The notes under the pieces: model-generated
Told to the model about the DNA's origin: nothing
Seen by the model: only the letters and a program-made list of their open reading frames with translations
Database searches by the model: none
In this document: piece by piece, positions 29,581 through 33,803 of the stretch
How the letters are laid out: each line of letters begins with the position of its first letter
Numbering within the stretch: the stretch's first letter is position 1
Origin: Paraphysomonas bandaiensis
Lineage: Eukaryota > Chrysophyceae
Assembly (NCBI GenBank): GCA_965644295.1
Contig: CBFFRP010000350.1
Coordinates: 1-33,803 of the forward strand
Length of the DNA stretch: 33,803 bases
Direction of reading: 5' to 3'
Translations under genes and position numbers: made by a program

Positions 29581-31279
29581 ATGTCAGATAGAGATGCGGC
29601 CACTATGCGTGTCATTGAGGAGCTTAAAAGAATATATAAATCTAAAATAATGCCACTTGAAAAGCTTTATCAATACGATATATTTCACTCTCCGATACTG
29701 AGTGATGCAGAGTTTGATTCCAAGCCTCAAGTTATGTTAATTGGACAGTACAGCGTTGGAAAAACATCTGTAAGTGTTACTATACTAATTATCACATGTC
29801 ATTTGATGATTCCTTTCAGTTCATTCGCTACTTGCTTGGAAAAGACTTTCCTGGTGTTCGTATTGGTCCAGAGCCTACAACTGATAGGTTTGTTGCTGTT
29901 ATGGATGGTCCTGACGAGAGAATTATTCCCGGAAATGCCCTCGCGATATCGAATGATTTACCTTATCGTGGACTCGAACAATTTGGTGTGGCTTTCTTGA
30001 ATCGTTTTGAAGGTTCACAATTACCTTCTCAAGTCCTAAGAAACATCACGCTCATCGATACACCTGGAGTTTTATCTGGTGAGAAGCAGAGGGTGTCCCG
30101 GGGGTATGACTTTCAACATGTCTGCGCATGGTTTGCCAGTCGTGCGGATTTGATTCTCCTACTATTTGATGCCCACAAGTTAGACATATCTGATGAATTC
30201 CGGGGGGTGATAGAATGCTTGAAGGGAAATGATGACAAAATTCGATGTATTCTAAACAAAGCTGATCAGGTAACCAGCGATTGCGCCCATGCATGATATG
30301 TACTAATTGGCGATTTAGGTTGATAGACAAAAATTAATGCGTGTTTATGGTGCATTGATGTGGTCGATGGGAAAAGTTATGAGAACTCCGGAAGTATTAC
30401 GTGTCTACGTGGGGTCTTTCTGGTCCGAGCCATTGATGTACAATGATAATGCTGAACTCTTCGAAATGGAGGAAGCTGATTTAATGAGAGATTTGCGCAG
30501 CCTTCCTAGAAATAGTGCCGTCCGAAAAATTAATGAACTTGTGAAAAGGGTTCGGATTGCGAAGGTCCATGCCTACATCATTGGGTACTTGAAAGAGCAA
30601 ATGCCAATGTTTATGGGTAAGGAGAGTAAGCAAAAGAAGGTGTGAATGATTACGTTGTCACAATTTAGTGTATTAATTTCTTTTACAGTTGTGTGCTGAA
30701 CTTCCTCAAGTGTTTCGAACTGTAATGAAGAGGCATAATCTTGCTCCAGGGGACTTTCCGGATATCAAAGATTTCAAATCTAAACTAGAAGAGCAAGACT
30801 TCACCAAGTTTGCGACCTTGAAGCCACAGCTAATTGAAGCCGCAGATATGACCCTTGCGTCCGATATTCCAAGGCTTATGGAAGCGTTGCCGAGGTCGAT
30901 CGACCCTGCAGTTGATATTAAGTTGATTACACCTACTTTTGTCGATGAAACGAAAGAAGTGGTGGAGTCCAATCCATTCGACGAAGAAGGCGATACCACG
31001 TGGTGTATGGAACAGTTTGTTCCCGAATATAAGCCACTTTTCGAGGAGCACCAGGTAGATGGATTTGTGTCAGGGAAAGCAGCCAAACAAATTCTAACAG
31101 CATCAAATATGGAAGTGGGGACTCTACGAAAAATATGGGATTTATCAGATATCGACAAGGATGGGCGACTGGACTTACAGGAGTTTGTAATTGCAATGTT
31201 CTTGACTGCACGTGTGAAGGAGGGCGACGAGCTTCCAGCAACCCTAGATCCTGATATGGTACCTGTTGAGAAAAGGTGA
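29581..31279 (+). CDS. EHD-family ATPase (Eps15-homology-domain dynamin-like protein)
   Basis: EHD proteins bind ATP, oligomerise on endosomal tubules and help recycle membrane cargo. Exons 29581-29769, 29820-30269, 30319-30639 and 30689-31279 give 1551 nt and 516 residues (animal EHDs about 535). The P-loop GQYSVGKTS (55-63) is intact, with Val where animal EHDs usually have Thr. DTPG lies at 143-146 and NKAD at 209-212. A helical stalk follows, then an NPF motif at 415-417 in the linker, which in EHDs can dock on EH domains. The C-terminal EH domain (about 430-515) contains a full calcium-binding EF-hand loop, DIDKDGRLDLQE, at 474-485. All three introns are 49-50 nt. The start has the typical short N-terminal extension before ELKRIYKSKIMPLEKLY. 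Confidence 0.97.
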
Positions 31280-31808
31280 ACACGATATCATTATGAATAC
31301 TTCTTTTTGCCGGTATTTATAAATTACCACTCGGTTTAGTAGTAGCTAATGATCTTTCTGTTGACCACGTTTCAGCGTAGTTTTTAACTAGGCTTTTGTT
31401 ACGCCGATCTGTGGCGATGGTAATTCTGTTGCGCAAGGAACTAATAAAAGATTATTGTTTTGAGACTTCACTTTTGACTTGCTATGCGCTTTACATGCTT
31501 CGTGAGCAGTAATTATGTAACAATCAAGTAATCCTTAATTGAGAAATAGTTGTGATTCATAATACACAACATACATACGTTATACATTCATAATAAAAAT
31601 TACTAACGCTGCATACGATATATAAACATGCGACAATAATTGTCAATAGCTTTTACATATCTCATGGCAACAATTTTTCGAAGTAAGATATTAAGTCGTA
31701 CTATTCGGCAATGCTAATGCTTGATCAACATAAAGTTCATACTAATCCACATATTTCATATAATTAATACGTTAAACATAAATTCAGTCTGAAAAATACA
31801 CAAAATAG
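31280..31808. other. Convergent intergenic region
   Basis: This lies between the 3' ends of EHD (+) and the small unknown gene (-). AATAAA at 31443-31448, 164 nt past the EHD stop, is a plausible polyadenylation signal. No gene is seen. Confidence 0.45.
31443..31448 (+). terminator. Putative polyadenylation signal of EHD
   Basis: AATAAA occurs in the convergent 3' region. It is inferred from position only. Confidence 0.35.
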
Positions 31809-32225
31809 CTACAGTTTTTCTCGCCCAAGCACCGACCTCTTGTAAGCTAGTTGTTTTTGGATCAATTGTAATTCTGAATCAATTTTCTGTTTACGTTTGT
31901 TCAAAGTTGATGCAACATCAACACTTGTTTCGTCTGTTGTCATCATTGTCCTATCACGACCAGTAAATGTAGCACTGAAAGGCGGTGGAAAATGCGTGGC
32001 AGGTAGCCACAGTTCTGTGCTTGGAGGATCATTCGGCCCTGTACGCGGAGTGGCTTCTCCCATGATAGGATCTCGGGGTCTCCTCATAGTAGGTGCCTTT
32101 TCATGAAATTTATCACATGAGTTCCTTTCGCCGTTATATATTTCTTTTAGAAATTCTTGTTCCTGATAATTAAAAGTTTTGTGTCCATTGTTGAAACGCC
32201 TTTTCGGTTTAGGCTCCTTAGACAT
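31809..32225 (-). CDS. Small basic protein of unknown function
   Basis: This single-exon frame of 138 residues starts at an ATG. The N-terminus is basic (KEPKPKRRFNNGHKTFNY), the middle is Pro/Thr-rich (PPSTELWLPATHFPPPFSAT), and the C-terminal 35 residues form a short amphipathic helix (LNKRKQKIDSELQLIQKQLA). Composition is not random and the frame is clean, so it is probably real, but no family is recognised. It is divergent from the prefoldin 3 gene. No membrane segment is seen. Confidence 0.6.
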   Translation of the reverse strand: MSKEPKPKRRFNNGHKTFNYQEQEFLKEIYNGERNSCDKFHEKAPTMRRPRDPIMGEATPRTGPNDPPSTELWLPATHFPPPFSATFTGRDRTMMTTDETSVDVASTLNKRKQKIDSELQLIQKQLAYKRSVLGREKL

Positions 32226-32693
32226 TGTGTTACAGTCTACCTAGGTCTCAAAGAGTTTCACTTGTCGTTGTATCTATGTGAATGAGTAGTGTAGGAGCAG
32301 TTAGATCTTGGTGCAGTAAAATAGGGCATGCTAGTGTGAATACACTGAGCTCTGCTGTATATTGCACACATATGGACTATATGGCAGTTTCGTTTCTCAC
32401 CGTTTTAATGTAGCCCGTTAATTCAATTACGGCCACATCTGAATATGTGACCATACCGTACACGTTCCATACCACTCCATGCAAGACAACAAGGAGTTCA
32501 AATGCATATACAGTATTGCGTACACCGTATACCAGTGCATTTATACCGTGCATAAGCATATGAGCACCCTACCACTGTACAAGCCCACTGGCACTGCTGT
32601 TGTGAAGTGCACGCAGAGCACCATATGAATAACTTGCAGCGCCGACATACAGCTCTAGTCTACTTGACCACATAACAATAATTGGCTAATTCC
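32226..32693. promoter_or_regulatory. Shared 5' region of unknown gene and prefoldin 3
   Basis: This 468-nt interval separates divergent starts. It contains GTATAC at 32527-32532 within CATATACAGTATTGCG and CACCGTATACCAGTGC, again resembling the clusters upstream of other genes. The minus-strand frame at 32377-32559 is not called. Confidence 0.4.
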
Positions 32694-33462
32694 ATGTCAG
32701 AAGAAAGCAAAAGCTCTATGCAATCTGAGGTCGCAGCTGATGCGACTGGAGATGTGACTCTTTTACAGTTGATAACAGAGGGCAAGAACCCTCGCGGCAT
32801 TCCATCTGCTATATTCATTGTGAGTGTCTTATATGCAGTAATGATGAGTCCGCGTTATAATTTATATGTGTTTTGATAGGAAAATGTGGAGCAGTATCTT
32901 GGTGGTCACTCTGTTGAGTCGACACTTGGAGCCCTACAAGAACTATACAGTAAATATAAATACATGGAGCAGAGTTTTGAAAGGTCCAAAGGCGTATACA
33001 AGTCTAAAGTTCCGCTCACAGAACAAACTTTGGACCTTTTACGCACTCTAAAGAAACGGAAGGATGAGGAAGAGGAGTTAATTACACGTTATAGTCTTTG
33101 TGACACTCTTTTTGCAGAAGCGAAGGTGTGTCAGTTGCTCGCGGATTGAACATGGGTTTGATTTGATATGCAGGTTGATACATCTGAGTCCAAAGTGTAT
33201 CTCTGGATTGGAGCAAGTACTATGGTTGAGTACACATACGATGAAGGTATGAAAACTTGTGCTTTTTCGGTAGTTGTAATTTTTTATTTCAGGAATCGAA
33301 CTTTTGGAAACTCAGCTAAAGCAGTTTGCAGAGAAGATCAAGGAGTTAAACGAAGACCTCGACCATCTACGTACTAATTCGATCACCGTTGAGGTGAACA
33401 TGGCTAGATTATTTAATTACAACGTCAAAGTTAAGAAGCTGGCCCAAGCCTCTGCCAAGTAA
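32694..33462 (+). CDS. Prefoldin subunit 3 (VBP1-like)
   Basis: Prefoldin is a hexameric cytosolic chaperone that hands unfolded actin and tubulin to the CCT chaperonin; subunit 3 is one of its two alpha-type subunits. Exons 32694-32819, 32880-33125, 33174-33246 and 33293-33462 give 615 nt and 204 residues. The ATG at 32694 is the first in frame. Family signatures are NPRGIPSAIFIENVEQYL, a first coiled coil (YSKYKYMEQSFERSKGVYKS), the beta-hairpin VDTSESKVYLWIGASTMVEY, and a second coiled coil ending HLRTNSITVEVNMARLFNYN. The TVEVNMARLFN end matches the strongly conserved C-terminal helix of subunit 3. Introns are 46-60 nt. No break is seen. Confidence 0.96.
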
Positions 33463-33803
33463 GACCTCCTTGTTCTGAGTAGAAAAAAGTATTTATTTTG
33501 TGATTGGTACTGTAATCCGTCATTCTTTAATAATATTTTTTTCAACCAAGATACCAATCCCAGATTATTATATCTTTCAGTAGTTTTCAGAAACAAAGAT
33601 CTTGTGAATATATTTTTCACCCACCTCACTGCATACAAGTAGCAAGCTATCTGAGCTTACTTTGTATTGCAGATAGTAGTCATCGTATTCCTGAATCGGA
33701 TATATAAATGTTAAAAAGCTTCGTTTCTGCTGAAGTCTGGACGGACTGTGTGATTTGAGTGGAGTGGGGTAGTGATTGTCCAATTATTAGCAATATAGGC
33801 GTG
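33463..33803. other. 3' flank of prefoldin 3, possible minus-strand exon at the edge
   Basis: On the minus strand, 33783-33665 is open, encodes IYPIQEYDDYYLQYK and is followed by GTAAGCTCAG, a good splice donor. No ATG is visible, so if real it belongs to a gene starting beyond the window end. The other frames here are probably chance. Confidence 0.2.

Noticed and set aside
30706-31283. Minus-strand frames of 150 and 116 codons opposite EHD
   Set aside because: The plus strand there encodes the conserved EHD stalk and EH domain, so the opposite frames are shadows.
1-33803. CRISPR arrays, rRNA genes and bacterial operons
   Set aside because: No regularly spaced short repeats, rRNA-like segments or co-directional overlapping genes were seen. 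tRNA genes cannot be fully excluded by eye.

Overview
This window is nuclear DNA of a eukaryote, most likely a free-living or parasitic protist. Nearly all recognisable proteins are eukaryotic (F-actin capping protein alpha, proteasome ATPase Rpt6, EHD-type dynamin-like ATPase, DENN-domain exchange factor, DHHC palmitoyltransferase, prefoldin 3, a PH-domain protein). The genes are cut by many very short introns, mostly 46-61 nt, with GT-AG ends. The sequence is AT-rich, genes are single units on both strands, and there are no bacterial operons or ribosome-binding sites. A short CCCTAA-type repeat at 9814-9830 fits TTAGGG telomeres. I cannot fix the lineage from the sequence alone. All gene models below were built by hand from reading frames, splice sites and remembered family consensus; no alignment was run.

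Layout. 1-4.2 kb: a small Med21-like coiled-coil gene (-), divergent from an eight-exon capping protein alpha gene (+), then a single-exon PH-domain gene (-). 4.3-7.5 kb: a large DENN-domain gene. 7.5-10.8 kb: repeat-rich, gene-poor DNA with ~65-bp repeat units, a 66-bp direct repeat around an exon-like stretch, and an 80-nt hairpin. 10.9-12.7 kb: an unusual AAA ATPase with a likely N-myristoylation signal and a C-terminal block of membrane helices. 14.2-15.5 kb: Rpt6. 15.5-17 kb: two nearly identical ~70-bp repeats flanking a GC-richer island. 16.8-19.6 kb: a 2H phosphoesterase (-) divergent from a 13-exon lysine-rich nuclear-type protein (+). 19.8-20.0 kb: a MITE-like inverted repeat. 20.2-22.6 kb: an intronless, bacterial-looking aldo/keto reductase (-) divergent from a DHHC palmitoyltransferase (+). 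22.6-24 kb: gene-poor with CTAGTC repeats. 24-27.6 kb: a ~1,121-residue acidic/coiled-coil protein of unknown function with a probable 12-nt microexon. 28.2-31.3 kb: a short-chain dehydrogenase (-) divergent from EHD (+). 31.8-33.5 kb: a small unknown protein (-) divergent from prefoldin 3 (+).

The genes do not form one pathway. Several would act on membrane traffic or the cortex (DENN, EHD, DHHC, PH, capping protein, membrane-anchored AAA), and others on protein homeostasis (Rpt6, prefoldin 3). Many genes are arranged head to head over 0.2-0.6 kb shared 5' regions, and several of these carry GTATAC-centred palindromes. The most interesting items are the membrane-anchored AAA ATPase, an oriented ~145-nt dispersed repeat found about 395 nt upstream of two genes, the duplicated intron-like 66-bp repeat, the 34-bp-stem hairpin, and the reductase that may have come from a bacterium.
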